From an uncultured Litoreibacter sp. (GTDB lineage Bacteria; Pseudomonadota; Alphaproteobacteria; Rhodobacterales; Rhodobacteraceae): 64,000 bases of DNA. Positions within the stretch are counted from its first letter, which is position 1. Each line of letters begins with the position of its first letter. The translations under genes and the position numbers were made by a program. Positions 56,316 through 64,000 of the stretch are shown piece after piece. Below the pieces are notes generated by a model, which had not been told where the DNA came from, did no database searches, and saw nothing but the letters and a program-made list of their open reading frames with translations. The stretch lies in contig CANLUY010000002.1 of NCBI GenBank assembly GCA_947494435.1, forward strand, positions 1,116,001-1,180,000. Reading direction: 5' to 3'.

Positions 56316-56705
56316 ATGCACAAAGGATCATGTCTGTGTGGCGCTGTGACGTTTGAAGTAAGCGGCGCATTAACCGCGCCAGACGGGTGTCATTGCAACA
56401 AATGCCGCAAAACCTCAGGCCATTTCTTTGTGTCTTGCGATGTTCCAAAAGACGCGGTGCGCATCCTCGGGGCGGATCGTTTGCGGTGGTTTGCCTCTTC
56501 GGAGAAGGTCAATCGGGGATTTTGCGGGACATGTGGCTCGGCCCTGTTTTTCGACCCGCCCCATCTTGATTGGATTGCGATCGCGATGGGGGCCTTTGAC
56601 GGTCCAACAGGTGTGAAGATAAGCAAACATATTTTTACAGCTGATAAGGGCGATTATTACGAGATTTCAGACGGCGTGCCGCAAGAGCCCTACCCGCCGC
56701 ACTAG
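56316..56705 (+). CDS. GFA (CENP-V type) domain protein
   Basis: A 129-residue zinc-binding protein: GSCLCGAVTFEV at 4-15, CHCNKCRKTSGHFFVSC at 27-43 and FCGTCGSALFFDPP near 71-84 give the typical cysteine set. The family is named for glutathione-dependent formaldehyde-activating enzyme, but most members have no proven activity. ATG at 56316 is 6 nt after GGAGG. The TAG stop shares bases with the convergent HNH gene stop (CTAG at 56702-56705). Confidence 0.9.
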   Translation: MHKGSCLCGAVTFEVSGALTAPDGCHCNKCRKTSGHFFVSCDVPKDAVRILGADRLRWFASSEKVNRGFCGTCGSALFFDPPHLDWIAIAMGAFDGPTGVKISKHIFTADKGDYYEISDGVPQEPYPPH

Positions 56706-56995
56706 CGTTTGCGCCGCCCGCCTGTGGTTTTCGATAAAAATTCCGGGGGGCGTTTCCGCACCCAAGCGATGAATTTCGACAGCCTTGGATGCGCCTTCAA
56801 GGTCTCTGGCGTGTTATAGCTGCGGGCCAGTTCCGCTTCCGTCAGGCTGGCGTGGATTTCTTTGTGACAGATGTGGTGCAGCAGAACGGTCGGGCCACCC
56901 TTGCCGCCTTTGAGCTTCGGGATCAGATGGTGCAGGCTTTGTTTACACCCCGGCGGGATGGGCCGGTCACAGAGCGGGCAAATCGGGTCAGACAT
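56702..56995 (-). CDS. small HNH endonuclease-type protein
   Basis: A 97-residue protein with CPLCDRPIPPGCKQSLHHLI at 6-25 and a later HHICHKEIHASLTEAE near 40-55: a CxxC pair, the HH pair and the final His of an HNH beta-beta-alpha metal site. The Lys/Arg-rich tail (TGGRRKR) fits DNA binding. No phage or restriction genes are nearby. ATG at 56995 begins MSDPICPLC; the AAAGG abuts it closely, so initiation may be weak. Confidence 0.8.
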   Translation of the reverse strand: MSDPICPLCDRPIPPGCKQSLHHLIPKLKGGKGGPTVLLHHICHKEIHASLTEAELARSYNTPETLKAHPRLSKFIAWVRKRPPEFLSKTTGGRRKR

Positions 56996-57129
56996 CCTTT
57001 CATGAGATGCGTGCGTGGCGGGATTTGGCAAGGGGTCGATTGTTGCAATGGCGGGTCTTGTTCGGCTGTAAAGCAGGTGGACAACCCCCATTTCCGCACG
57101 CTCCTGATCGCGCGATGCTCAACAGCCTC

Positions 57130-57158
57130 TTGACCCCTTCGGTGGACAGGCGTATCCC
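57130..57158 (+). promoter_or_regulatory. predicted sigma-70 promoter of metZ
   Basis: TTGACC (57130-57135), a 17-nt spacer and TATCCC (57153-57158). The expected start near 57165 coincides with the first base of the SAM-II aptamer, which supports both calls. Confidence 0.65.
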
Positions 57159-57163
57159 AACAC

Positions 57164-57216
57164 TGTGGCGATTTGTTACCGGATTGCGGGCCACGTTAAA
57201 AACTCCGCTAAAGAGG
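57164..57216 (+). ncRNA. SAM-II riboswitch aptamer upstream of metZ
   Basis: The run TGTGGCGATTTG ... GCCACGTTAAAA ... CGCTAAAGAGG matches the conserved segments of the SAM-II (metA) aptamer: P1 is TGTGG (57164-57168) with CCACG (57191-57195), followed by the TTAAA strand and the GCTAAAGAG 3' part that closes the pseudoknot. SAM-II is typical of alphaproteobacterial methionine genes and represses when S-adenosylmethionine is high. The second pseudoknot helix is weaker than in model examples by eye. Confidence 0.8.
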
Positions 57217-57240
57217 ATGGAACGCACGCGTTATGCATGA

Positions 57241-57270
57241 GCCTCCCCCTTTTCCCGGTGGAGGCTTTTT
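57241..57270 (+). terminator. intrinsic terminator between SAM-II aptamer and metZ
   Basis: GCCTCC (57241-57246) pairs with GGAGGC (57260-57265) and is followed by TTTTT. It lies 25 nt past the aptamer and 42 nt before the metZ ATG, so it is the likely expression platform of the riboswitch. The remaining part of the 316-nt gap 56996-57311 (left of 57130) shows nothing I can name. Confidence 0.75.
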
Positions 57271-57311
57271 GTTTGGGCGCACCCGATTAGGTGGCCCTTG
57301 AAGGAAAAACG

Positions 57312-58490
57312 ATGACGAACTTGTCCCCCCGCACCCGCGCTGTTCACGCAGGCACTCGCCGTTCGCAATATGGTGAAGTGTCTGAAGCAATCTACCTGAC
57401 CCAAGGCTTTGTCTATGACACGGCCGAGGCCGCTGAGGCACGATTTATCGAGTCCGGCGATGACGAATATATCTATGCCCGCTACGGCAATCCAACCGTG
57501 CGGATGTTTGAAGACCGCATCGCGGCGCTGGAAGGCACGGAAGACGCGTTTGCCACGGCCTCCGGCATGGCAGCAGTGAACGGTGCACTGACATCTATGC
57601 TGAACGCAGGTGATCATGTTGTCAGCTCGCGGGCCTTGTTTGGGTCTTGCTTGTATATCCTCGAAGATATCCTGCCGCGCTTTGGCGTGGAGGTAACATT
57701 TGTCGACGGCACCGATTTGGACGCATGGCGCGCAGCTGTGCGCGATGACACCAAGGCGGTCTTTCTTGAGACCGTCGCCAACCCGACGCTTGAGGTCATT
57801 GATCTGAAGGCCGTCGCGGAGATTGCGCATGAGAAAGGCGCAAAGGTCATCGTCGATAATGTGTTCGCGACCCCTATTTTCGGCCATGCGCTGCGCGACG
57901 GGGCGGATGTGATTGTTTATTCCGCGACCAAGCATATTGACGGGCAAGGCCGGTGTTTGGGCGGTGTTATCCTGTCCACCAAAGAGTTCATTCGCAAAAC
58001 GGTTGAGCCCTATCTGAAACATACGGGCGGCGCACTGTCGCCGTTTAACGCGTGGGTCATGCTCAAGGGTCTTGAGACAGTACATCTGCGCTGCAATGCC
58101 CAAGCAGAAACGGCGCTTCATGTGGCCACCGCGCTGGAGGGGCACGCGAAACTGGACAGCGTGGCTTACCCGCATTTGCCATCCCATCCGCAAGTTGAGA
58201 TCGCAAAACGTCAGATGGATCAGGGCGGTACCGTGATCACGCTCAACATCAAAGGCGGCAAGGCTGAGGCGTTCAGGTTCCTGAATGCGCTCAAGATTGT
58301 GACCATTTCGAACAATCTCGGGGATAGCAAGTCGCTCGTCACCCACCCGGCCACAACGACACACCAACGCCTCACCGATGCGCAACGCACAGAGCTTGGC
58401 ATCACGGATGGCACAGTGCGCTTATCGGTTGGCCTTGAGGACAGCGCAGACGTTTTGGGGGACATTTTGGGCGCATTAGATATGATCTAA
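57312..58490 (+). CDS. metZ: O-succinylhomoserine sulfhydrylase
   Basis: A 392-residue PLP enzyme of the Cys/Met metabolism family that makes homocysteine directly from sulphide. YARYGNPTVRMFEDRIAALEG near 57-77, ATASGMAAV near 84, VDNVFATPIFGHAL near 182-195 and YSATKHIDGQGRCLGG with the PLP lysine near 204-219 are visible. ATG at 57312 follows GAAGGAAAAACG. It is controlled by the SAM-II leader. Distinction from cystathionine gamma-synthase rests on overall resemblance and the leader. Confidence 0.93.
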   Translation: MTNLSPRTRAVHAGTRRSQYGEVSEAIYLTQGFVYDTAEAAEARFIESGDDEYIYARYGNPTVRMFEDRIAALEGTEDAFATASGMAAVNGALTSMLNAGDHVVSSRALFGSCLYILEDILPRFGVEVTFVDGTDLDAWRAAVRDDTKAVFLETVANPTLEVIDLKAVAEIAHEKGAKVIVDNVFATPIFGHALRDGADVIVYSATKHIDGQGRCLGGVILSTKEFIRKTVEPYLKHTGGALSPFNAWVMLKGLETVHLRCNAQAETALHVATALEGHAKLDSVAYPHLPSHPQVEIAKRQMDQGGTVITLNIKGGKAEAFRFLNALKIVTISNNLGDSKSLVTHPATTTHQRLTDAQRTELGITDGTVRLSVGLEDSADVLGDILGALDMI

Positions 58491-58585
58491 CCGGCGAAGA
58501 GTCGCGTAGACTTATAACAATAAGCATTGGTTTTTCGGGGGCCACGCCCCATATTGAGAACTGCGCGAACCAAAGGGGGACTGTT

Positions 58586-59689
58586 ATGAACGTCCACACG
58601 CCGGAAATTGACCGCAATCCAAGCCGTGACGAGGCCGAGAGAGCATTAGAAACACTTCGCCGCTGGGCCGGTAGCTCAAGTGAGGTCGAAGTCGCTGATC
58701 TAGACCCGATGATTGCACGGCTTTTGCCGGGGCGGGAAGTCTCCAACTACCCTGCCCTCGCCCGCGCCTATCCTGAAGAATTTGAGGTGGATGAGGCTTA
58801 TAAAGCCTCCATGCCGGACCTGCAGAACGGGCCGTCTTCGCTGATACGCGGGGCCAAGCAACATATTGAGCATGTGGGTATTTCCAACTTCCGCCTGCCG
58901 ATCCGGTTTCAAACCCGCGACAATGGGCCTTTGACGCTGGAAACCTCTGTGACCGGCACTGTGTCGCTGGAGGCGGAGAAGAAGGGCATCAACATGTCCC
59001 GCATCATGCGCAGCTTTTACAAGCGCGCGGATGAGACGTTTTCCTTTGATGTGATCGAGCGGACGCTTGATGCCTATAAGTCCGATCTGGAAAGCTTCGA
59101 TGCACGCATTCAGATGCGGTTCTCTTTCCCGATGAAAGTGCAATCGCTGCGCTCTGGCCTTGAGGGCTACCAATATTATGACATCGCTTTGGAAGTCGTG
59201 GACGTCGCTGGTGTGCGCAAAAAGATCATGCATCTTGACTACGTTTATTCCTCCACCTGCCCGTGTTCGCTGGAACTTTCCGAGCATGCGCGCCAATTCC
59301 GCGGCCAGCTTGCGACGCCGCATTCGCAACGCTCTGTTGCGCGTATTTCGGTGGAGATTGAGTGCGACAAGAAATGCCTGTGGTTCGAGGATTTGATTGA
59401 TCTCTGCCGCGCCGGAGTGCCAACGGAAACGCAAGTGATGGTGAAGCGCGAGGACGAGCAAGCATTTGCTGAATTAAATGCCGCCAACCCGATCTTTGTA
59501 GAGGATGCAGCGCGGTCATTTTGCGAGCAGTTGCAAAGCGACGTGCGGATCGGAGATTTCCGTGTGATTGCAAGCCATCAGGAAAGTCTGCACAGCCATG
59601 ATGCGGTCTCCGTCCTGACAGAGGGGAAGACATTCGCCTCGGAAAGCATTGATCCAAAACTGTTTTCGACGCTATTCCATGTGGGCTAA
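58586..59689 (+). CDS. folE2: GTP cyclohydrolase FolE2 (type IB)
   Basis: A 367-residue GCYH-IB enzyme that opens folate synthesis. VGISNFRLPIRF near 93-104, the catalytic STCPCSLELSEHARQFRG near 219-236 with the key Cys, and the helper EIECDKKCLWFEDLID near 255-270 are present. The start follows AGGGGGA. This metal-flexible form often replaces FolE under zinc limitation; no Zur site is evident upstream. It complements folB and folP found elsewhere in the window. Confidence 0.95.
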   Translation: MNVHTPEIDRNPSRDEAERALETLRRWAGSSSEVEVADLDPMIARLLPGREVSNYPALARAYPEEFEVDEAYKASMPDLQNGPSSLIRGAKQHIEHVGISNFRLPIRFQTRDNGPLTLETSVTGTVSLEAEKKGINMSRIMRSFYKRADETFSFDVIERTLDAYKSDLESFDARIQMRFSFPMKVQSLRSGLEGYQYYDIALEVVDVAGVRKKIMHLDYVYSSTCPCSLELSEHARQFRGQLATPHSQRSVARISVEIECDKKCLWFEDLIDLCRAGVPTETQVMVKREDEQAFAELNAANPIFVEDAARSFCEQLQSDVRIGDFRVIASHQESLHSHDAVSVLTEGKTFASESIDPKLFSTLFHVG

Positions 59690-59698
59690 GGCGCCCCT

Positions 59699-61621
59699 GT
59701 GAACTGGTCTGCGGCTCCCTTCCTCGCGTTCATTTTCAGCGTAGGCGCTGCGTGGTCACAATCCCAACCGGAAAAGCCCTTGCCCGTCGATGGCCGGATC
59801 GAGGTGGATGGCTCCGCCATTCACTTGAGCCTTGCTCATGCGATGCCGCCTCGTGTCGGCAATGTTGCCGTCAAGCGCCGGACATTGGGCGAAACGGGCG
59901 GACGGACATGGGAAGCAATCGCCCCGCAACTTGGTCCGGTGCTGCGCTTCACCGATACCAATGTCAGGCCCGGCACCGCTTATGAATATCAAGTCCTGCG
60001 GACCGCGCGCGATATCGTCGATGTGGGATATTTTACAGCTGGCGTGGAGATACCCGCCGTTGAGTCTCGCGGCACGGCTTTGGTCGTGGTCGATGACACG
60101 CTTGCCGATGATCTTTCCCTCCGGCTTGACCGGTTTGAACGGGACCTGATCGGCGACGGCTGGGATGTGATCCGGCACCGGACGGCACGCGGCAGCGACG
60201 GCAATTTTGTTGAAAGCCTTGAGCAGGCCGCGACGCTGAAATCCTGGATACAAGAGCAGTATTTCTCTGACCCCTTTGCGCGGCATGCGTTAATCCTTGT
60301 GGGCCATGTGCCAATTGCGTTGACGGGCAAGGCGCGACCCGACGGACATGATCCTGTGCCACATGCAAGTGATCTGTTTTATGCTGAAATGGACGGCACT
60401 TGGCGGCTGGTTCGCAATGCCGAGGGCAAACCGCTTCTTGGCGAAAACAGGTTGCCGAGCGATACGATTGAGATGCAGGTCGGTCGAATTGATTTTAAAC
60501 CAGTGAGTACAGGCGACCGCGATAAAGAACTCAGGTTGTTGCGTGCCTATTTCGACAAGAATCATCACTGGCGGCACGGCCTTTTGGGCGATTTGAGAGG
60601 CGGCTATGCGAAAACAAACCATCTGCTCGTTGAACGCGATGGTCTTCGCAACATTGTAGGCACCGAGTTTCTGGTTGAAGGCGGGCATCACGATGCGGGC
60701 GAGGAAAGGCCATGGCTTTGGGGCGTTGATTTTGGAGACCACAAAGTCGCCAATTACGCCGATTACGCAATGAAGGCCACTTTTGTCATCAATTTTGGCA
60801 GTCACAAACAAAAAATCCAAAGGTTCGGCAACGTGCTGAGCGCGACACTTGCGCAACCGTGGCATACTGTTGCAGCCGGTTGGGGCGGCAGACCCGCTTG
60901 GCGGCTGCACGCTATGGCACTAGGCGGCACGATTGGTGAAAGCCATATGCGGACGGTCAATAATGGCATCGCCAGTGAATCCTATCGCGAGAGCATGGAT
61001 TATTTCCCAACGGGGCATTATCTGTGGCGCAATCCGGTGTGGGTCAATCTGCTGGGCGATCCCACATTACGCGCCTTCATGCTGCCCCCGCCTAGCGTGC
61101 TGCGGGCGGATGCAGAGGGTGAGGCGACCCGCCTGTCTTGGAGCCCATCCCCCGCGCGCGCTGTTCAAAGCTATGTCATTTACCGCGAAGATGAACTTGG
61201 GAGCGGGTTTGAGAAGCTGGCAGAGGTTTCTGACGGGGAAAGCTATCTGGATGCGACGCCGCCTGAGGGTGCGCGGTACATGGTACGCGCCTATGGTTTG
61301 CAACAGGTCCATGCGGGGTCTTTTTATACCTACTCGCAAGGCGTCTTTGCCGAACGGGATGCGGTGCCGCCAGTTGCGCCAGATATACGTCTCAACGCGC
61401 GCGATGGTGCTATGATGTTGGACTTTAAGCCACGCGATCTTGAGGCAGCTACGACGGAAGCATTCTTGCACGGGCCGGATCAGGGTGACTTGCAACTGGT
61501 CGAAGGGGCCTGGCGCTACACACCGTCAGAGGGGGCTACTGGTGAGGTTGTACTGCCTTATACACGGTCGTCCCGCCACGGCACGGCGGTCGGGCGGTAC
61601 GTTATCACTTTGGGTGACTAG
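59699..61621 (+). CDS. large secreted protein of unknown function
   Basis: A 640-residue exported protein starting at GTG with a signal peptide to about residue 22. Residues about 35-120 and 470-545 look like fibronectin-III-type modules (GTAYEYQVLRTARD; SYVIYREDELGSGFEKLAEV). The middle (about 125-460) has GHVPIALTGKARPDGHDP and SDLFYAEMDGTW, a layout faintly like gingipain-type C25 peptidases, but I see no catalytic Cys motif. Its TAG stop shares four bases with the convergent ispZ stop (61618-61621). It lies 9 nt past folE2. Confidence 0.7.
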   Translation: MNWSAAPFLAFIFSVGAAWSQSQPEKPLPVDGRIEVDGSAIHLSLAHAMPPRVGNVAVKRRTLGETGGRTWEAIAPQLGPVLRFTDTNVRPGTAYEYQVLRTARDIVDVGYFTAGVEIPAVESRGTALVVVDDTLADDLSLRLDRFERDLIGDGWDVIRHRTARGSDGNFVESLEQAATLKSWIQEQYFSDPFARHALILVGHVPIALTGKARPDGHDPVPHASDLFYAEMDGTWRLVRNAEGKPLLGENRLPSDTIEMQVGRIDFKPVSTGDRDKELRLLRAYFDKNHHWRHGLLGDLRGGYAKTNHLLVERDGLRNIVGTEFLVEGGHHDAGEERPWLWGVDFGDHKVANYADYAMKATFVINFGSHKQKIQRFGNVLSATLAQPWHTVAAGWGGRPAWRLHAMALGGTIGESHMRTVNNGIASESYRESMDYFPTGHYLWRNPVWVNLLGDPTLRAFMLPPPSVLRADAEGEATRLSWSPSPARAVQSYVIYREDELGSGFEKLAEVSDGESYLDATPPEGARYMVRAYGLQQVHAGSFYTYSQGVFAERDAVPPVAPDIRLNARDGAMMLDFKPRDLEAATTEAFLHGPDQGDLQLVEGAWRYTPSEGATGEVVLPYTRSSRHGTAVGRYVITLGD

Positions 61622-62223
61622 GCTTTGTCTTCAGGCTCTTCTGCGTATTTCTGAAACAGCCAGCTTTGACTCATGAAGAACACGAACAAAGCTGCGGGGA
61701 AGCCAAAGGTTTCGATCTTGACCCACGCGTCTGTCGACATGGTGCGCCAGACGAATTCATTAGCGACTGCAAGGGCAGCAAAGGCCATGGTCAGGCGTTT
61801 GGTAAAGATCATCCAGCCTTCGTTTGTTAACGGCAGGAAATCGTCCATCACGTATTCGAGCCAAGAACGCTTGAGCAGCAACCCGATGCCGAGAACGGTC
61901 GCAAAGAAGCCATAGACAATGGTGGTTTTGATTTTGAAGAATTTCTCGTCATTGAACCACACGGTGAGGCCGCCGAAGAAGATCACCATGAAGGCTGTGA
62001 GCACTTGCATACGGCTGATCTTGCCTGTGAGCTTCCACAAAATTGCGATAGATATCAACAGGATCGGAACGAAAGCTGCAGTTACGACGATGAAGCCGTC
62101 ATAGTCGGTACCGCCGATTGTATAGGTTTCGTCCTTGAGGCGGGTATAGGCCACGAAGAACAGCAAGACGGGCCCCAGATCGAGCGCGGTTTTGACCCAT
62201 TGTGAGACCTGTTTTTCGGCCAT
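61618..62223 (-). CDS. ispZ: septation protein A / YciB family inner-membrane protein
   Basis: A 201-residue protein with five or six membrane spans; the opening VKTALDLGPVLLFFVAYTR at 10-28, GGLTVWFNDEKFFKIKTT near 88-105 and NEFVWRTMSTDAWVKIETFG near 155-174 are strong YciB/IspZ markers. The family helps envelope and septum synthesis. It is last in a leftward ftsY-EamA-ispZ group, 3 nt after the EamA stop. Confidence 0.95.
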   Translation of the reverse strand: MAEKQVSQWVKTALDLGPVLLFFVAYTRLKDETYTIGGTDYDGFIVVTAAFVPILLISIAILWKLTGKISRMQVLTAFMVIFFGGLTVWFNDEKFFKIKTTIVYGFFATVLGIGLLLKRSWLEYVMDDFLPLTNEGWMIFTKRLTMAFAALAVANEFVWRTMSTDAWVKIETFGFPAALFVFFMSQSWLFQKYAEEPEDKA

Positions 62224-62226
62224 GCT

Positions 62227-63132
62227 CTATCCTCCGAACTCAACAATAACGGCACCGGCCGCGATCAATGCCATCAGCGTCAGACGCCGCGGGCCTACTT
62301 TCTCTCCCAAGATCAGCCAGCCGATGAGGGCCGCGAACACGGTCGAGGTCTCGCGCAATACCGCAGCCTCCCCCACTTTGTCGAGGCGGGTGGCCAGCAT
62401 AATTGCGCCGAAGGAGAAAAACGCCACAAATGCGCCTGTGACGCCACGCGCCATCAAAGGGCCAAGCGCGGGGCGGTCCGGGTTTTTCCACCAAAGGTAG
62501 CCCGCAACGGGCGGCATAAAGAACAGACCGTCGATGAAGAAGAACCACGCGAGAAAGGTGAACGGGTCCGCCGTGGCGCGGATGCCGTAGGCGTCATAGG
62601 TCGTGTAGAGCGCCACGAAAAGGCCAGTCGCCACGGCGAGCCAGAGCGCAGGCACGAGCGTGTCGCGATCTACGGTGATGGTTTTGAGATTATATGCGGC
62701 AAGGCCGTAAATGCCCGCAAGCAGCACCGCGACACCGGCGATTTGGATCGCGTTGAACGTCTCCCCAAAGACAAGATAGGCCCCGATGACGGCGAAAAGC
62801 GGCCCTGTGCCGCGCACGACGGGGTAGACGACGGTGTAGGCGCCCTTGGAATAGGTGAAGCCCTGCAGCAGCTTGTAGCACACGTGGATGACATAAACGG
62901 TAGCGAAGATCGGCCACATATGCGGCTCCGGCCACGGCACAACGAACAGCGCAAAGGGCATGGCGATCAGGCCGTAGCTGAGGTCGATCGCGCCGCGTGA
63001 CAGCCAAGGATCATGCCGCCCTTTTTGCAGCGCTCCGAAAATAGCATGCAAAATCGCGGCCATGATGGCGAGGCCAAGCGCCAAGTGGTGCCCCGCCTCC
63101 GTGCCTTCAAGCGATGTGATCCATGCGCTCAT
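62227..63132 (-). CDS. EamA/DMT family transporter
   Basis: A 301-residue protein with about ten membrane spans in two halves. SKGAYTVVYPVVRGTGPLFAV split near 93-113 and LRETSTVFAALIGWLILGEKVG near 255-276 are typical of EamA repeats. It lies 11 nt downstream of ftsY and 3 nt upstream of ispZ on the same strand. Substrate unknown; it is not closely similar to the tandem EamA pair at 37.5-39.3 kb. Confidence 0.9.
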   Translation of the reverse strand: MSAWITSLEGTEAGHHLALGLAIMAAILHAIFGALQKGRHDPWLSRGAIDLSYGLIAMPFALFVVPWPEPHMWPIFATVYVIHVCYKLLQGFTYSKGAYTVVYPVVRGTGPLFAVIGAYLVFGETFNAIQIAGVAVLLAGIYGLAAYNLKTITVDRDTLVPALWLAVATGLFVALYTTYDAYGIRATADPFTFLAWFFFIDGLFFMPPVAGYLWWKNPDRPALGPLMARGVTGAFVAFFSFGAIMLATRLDKVGEAAVLRETSTVFAALIGWLILGEKVGPRRLTLMALIAAGAVIVEFGG

Positions 63133-63143
63133 GGTGACCCTCG

Positions 63144-64000
63144 CTAGGAGGTCGTGGCCCCCGTCAGGGCCTGCGCGAACTCCTCGGGGTCAAAGGGCGC
63201 AAGGTCGTCAATCTGCTCGCCCACGCCAATGGCATGGATCGGCAGGCCAAACTTATCGGCCAAAGCGACAAGGACACCGCCTTTGGCTGTCCCGTCGAGC
63301 TTGGTCATCACGAGGCCCGAGACATCAGAGATATTTTGGAAAACATCAACTTGATTCAAGGCGTTCTGACCCGTTGTTGCATCAAGAACCAGCAGAGTGT
63401 TATGCGGCGCAGTCTCATCTTTCTTGCGGATCACGCGCACGATCTTGGCGAGTTCTTCCATGAGGTCTGCGCGGTTTTGCAAACGGCCTGCAGTGTCGAT
63501 CATCAGCAAATCAGCGCCATCGGCTTCGGCTTTGGTCATCGCGTCAAACGCGAGGCTTGCGGGGTCCGTGCCTTCGGGTGCGGTCAGCACTGGCACGCCG
63601 GCGCGCTCCCCCCAGACCTGCAGCTGTTCGACGGCAGCGGCGCGGAATGTGTCGCCTGCGGCGATCACAACCTTTTTGCCAGCTTGACTGAATTGCAAGG
63701 CCAGCTTGCCGATGGTGGTGGTTTTGCCCGAGCCATTGACGCCCACGACCAGCACAACCTGCGGGCGTTTGGGATAAAGCGGCATCGGTTTGGCGACGGG
63801 CTCCATAATCGTTGCGATTTCTTTGGCAAGCAGGTCCTTGATCTCTGCCGTACTGAGCTTCTTACCGAAGCGTCCTTCGGCCATATTGGCGGTCACCCGC
63901 AAAGCCGTGTCGACGCCCATATCCGACGCAATCAGCAACTCTTCGAGCGCTTCCAGCATATCGTCGTCAAGCTCACGCCGGATGACGGTTTTCTTCTCCG
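63144..64000 (-). CDS. ftsY: signal recognition particle receptor FtsY (partial, 5' end outside window)
   Basis: The frame is open at the right edge; the last 285 residues are present. The SRP GTPase NG domain shows G1 GVNGSGKTTTIGKLA, FRAAAVEQLQVWGERA, the DTAGRLQNRADLMEEL G3 region, TKLDGTAKGG (G4) and the closing GVGEQIDDLAPFDPEEFAQAL. An in-frame ATG near 63959 is not the start, because the conserved helical N domain (EKKTVIRRELDDD) continues upstream. It heads the ftsY-EamA-ispZ group. Confidence 0.96.
   Translation of the reverse strand, partial: EKKTVIRRELDDDMLEALEELLIASDMGVDTALRVTANMAEGRFGKKLSTAEIKDLLAKEIATIMEPVAKPMPLYPKRPQVVLVVGVNGSGKTTTIGKLALQFSQAGKKVVIAAGDTFRAAAVEQLQVWGERAGVPVLTAPEGTDPASLAFDAMTKAEADGADLLMIDTAGRLQNRADLMEELAKIVRVIRKKDETAPHNTLLVLDATTGQNALNQVDVFQNISDVSGLVMTKLDGTAKGGVLVALADKFGLPIHAIGVGEQIDDLAPFDPEEFAQALTGATTS

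Noticed and set aside
57217-57240. Seven-codon leader peptide (MERTRYA) between the SAM-II aptamer and the terminator
   Set aside because: The only Shine-Dalgarno-like run directly abuts the ATG with no spacing, and the residues are not those of a sulphur amino acid attenuator.
57233-57301. 22-codon frame reading through the metZ leader terminator
   Set aside because: No ribosome site at a workable distance; its Pro/Gly pattern follows from the hairpin sequence.
57231-58385. A 384-codon frame antisense to metZ
   Set aside because: It covers the metZ coding region and its leader terminator; composition effect of G/C third positions on the opposite strand.
58700-59461. A 253-codon frame antisense to folE2
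   Set aside because: Lies wholly within folE2; His/Arg-rich translation without any motif.

Overview
The window looks like a chromosomal segment of a marine alphaproteobacterium of the Rhodobacteraceae (Roseobacter group). This rests on moderately high GC with strong C/G third-position bias, a VPLPA-type C-terminal sorting tail on two secreted proteins, a SAM-II riboswitch ahead of metZ, the gene blocks folB-folP-glmM, glyQ-DUF6446-glyS and ftsY-EamA-ispZ, and promoters of the form TTGACC-N17-TAnnnn. I see no prophage, insertion sequence, CRISPR array or integrase. It reads as core and lineage-conserved genome with scattered lineage-specific genes.

Layout. 1-4.9 kb: a malonate uptake and use operon, TRAP transporter (dctP end, dctQ, dctM), malonyl-CoA decarboxylase and malonyl-CoA synthetase. 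5-11.6 kb: tRNA-Ser(TGA), then a rightward cluster of SPOR lipoprotein, D-Ala-D-Ala carboxypeptidase, tmk, holB, tatD, PhnP-like hydrolase and AEC transporter. 11.6-17.1 kb: a lone Hint-domain protein and a leftward PotABCD-type ABC operon with an inserted DUF1330 gene. 17.3-23.6 kb: desaturase, tRNA-Leu(GAG), peptidoglycan-binding protein, lipB, an ECF sigma/anti-sigma pair, a VPLPA-CTERM protein and a class 3 lipase. 23.8-29.5 kb: ctaD-DUF2244, App1-like phosphatase-creA with a 24-residue membrane microprotein upstream, yqeY, carA. 29.6-36.2 kb: a GT2 glycosyltransferase with an N-terminal MshEN (predicted c-di-GMP-binding) domain, GntR regulator, pyrimidine 5'-nucleotidase, UbiH-like hydroxylase, class V aminotransferase, two coupled Lrp/AsnC regulators. 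36.3-43.4 kb: ilvC, tandem EamA transporters, glmM-folP-folB, SleB-type cell wall hydrolase. 43.6-50.1 kb: a divergent pyruvate phosphate dikinase and the glycyl-tRNA synthetase operon. 50.3-56.2 kb: a SPOR/peptidoglycan-binding protein carrying a dead trypsin-like domain, a second VPLPA-CTERM protein, a TPP-dependent decarboxylase and TrkH. 56.3-64 kb: GFA protein, HNH protein, SAM-II/metZ, folE2, a large secreted protein of unknown function, ispZ, EamA and the start-less part of ftsY.

Genes are packed tightly. Many same-strand neighbours overlap by ATGA or GTGA, and three convergent pairs share a 4-nt YTAG stop. The items I rate most worth following are the MshEN-GT2 fusion and its antisense 3' end, the SPOR-PG-binding pseudoprotease, the microprotein-CreA-App1 operon, the SAM-II leader with a separate terminator, the TTGTACAA inverted repeat between glyS and ppdK, and the two-domain FolB.
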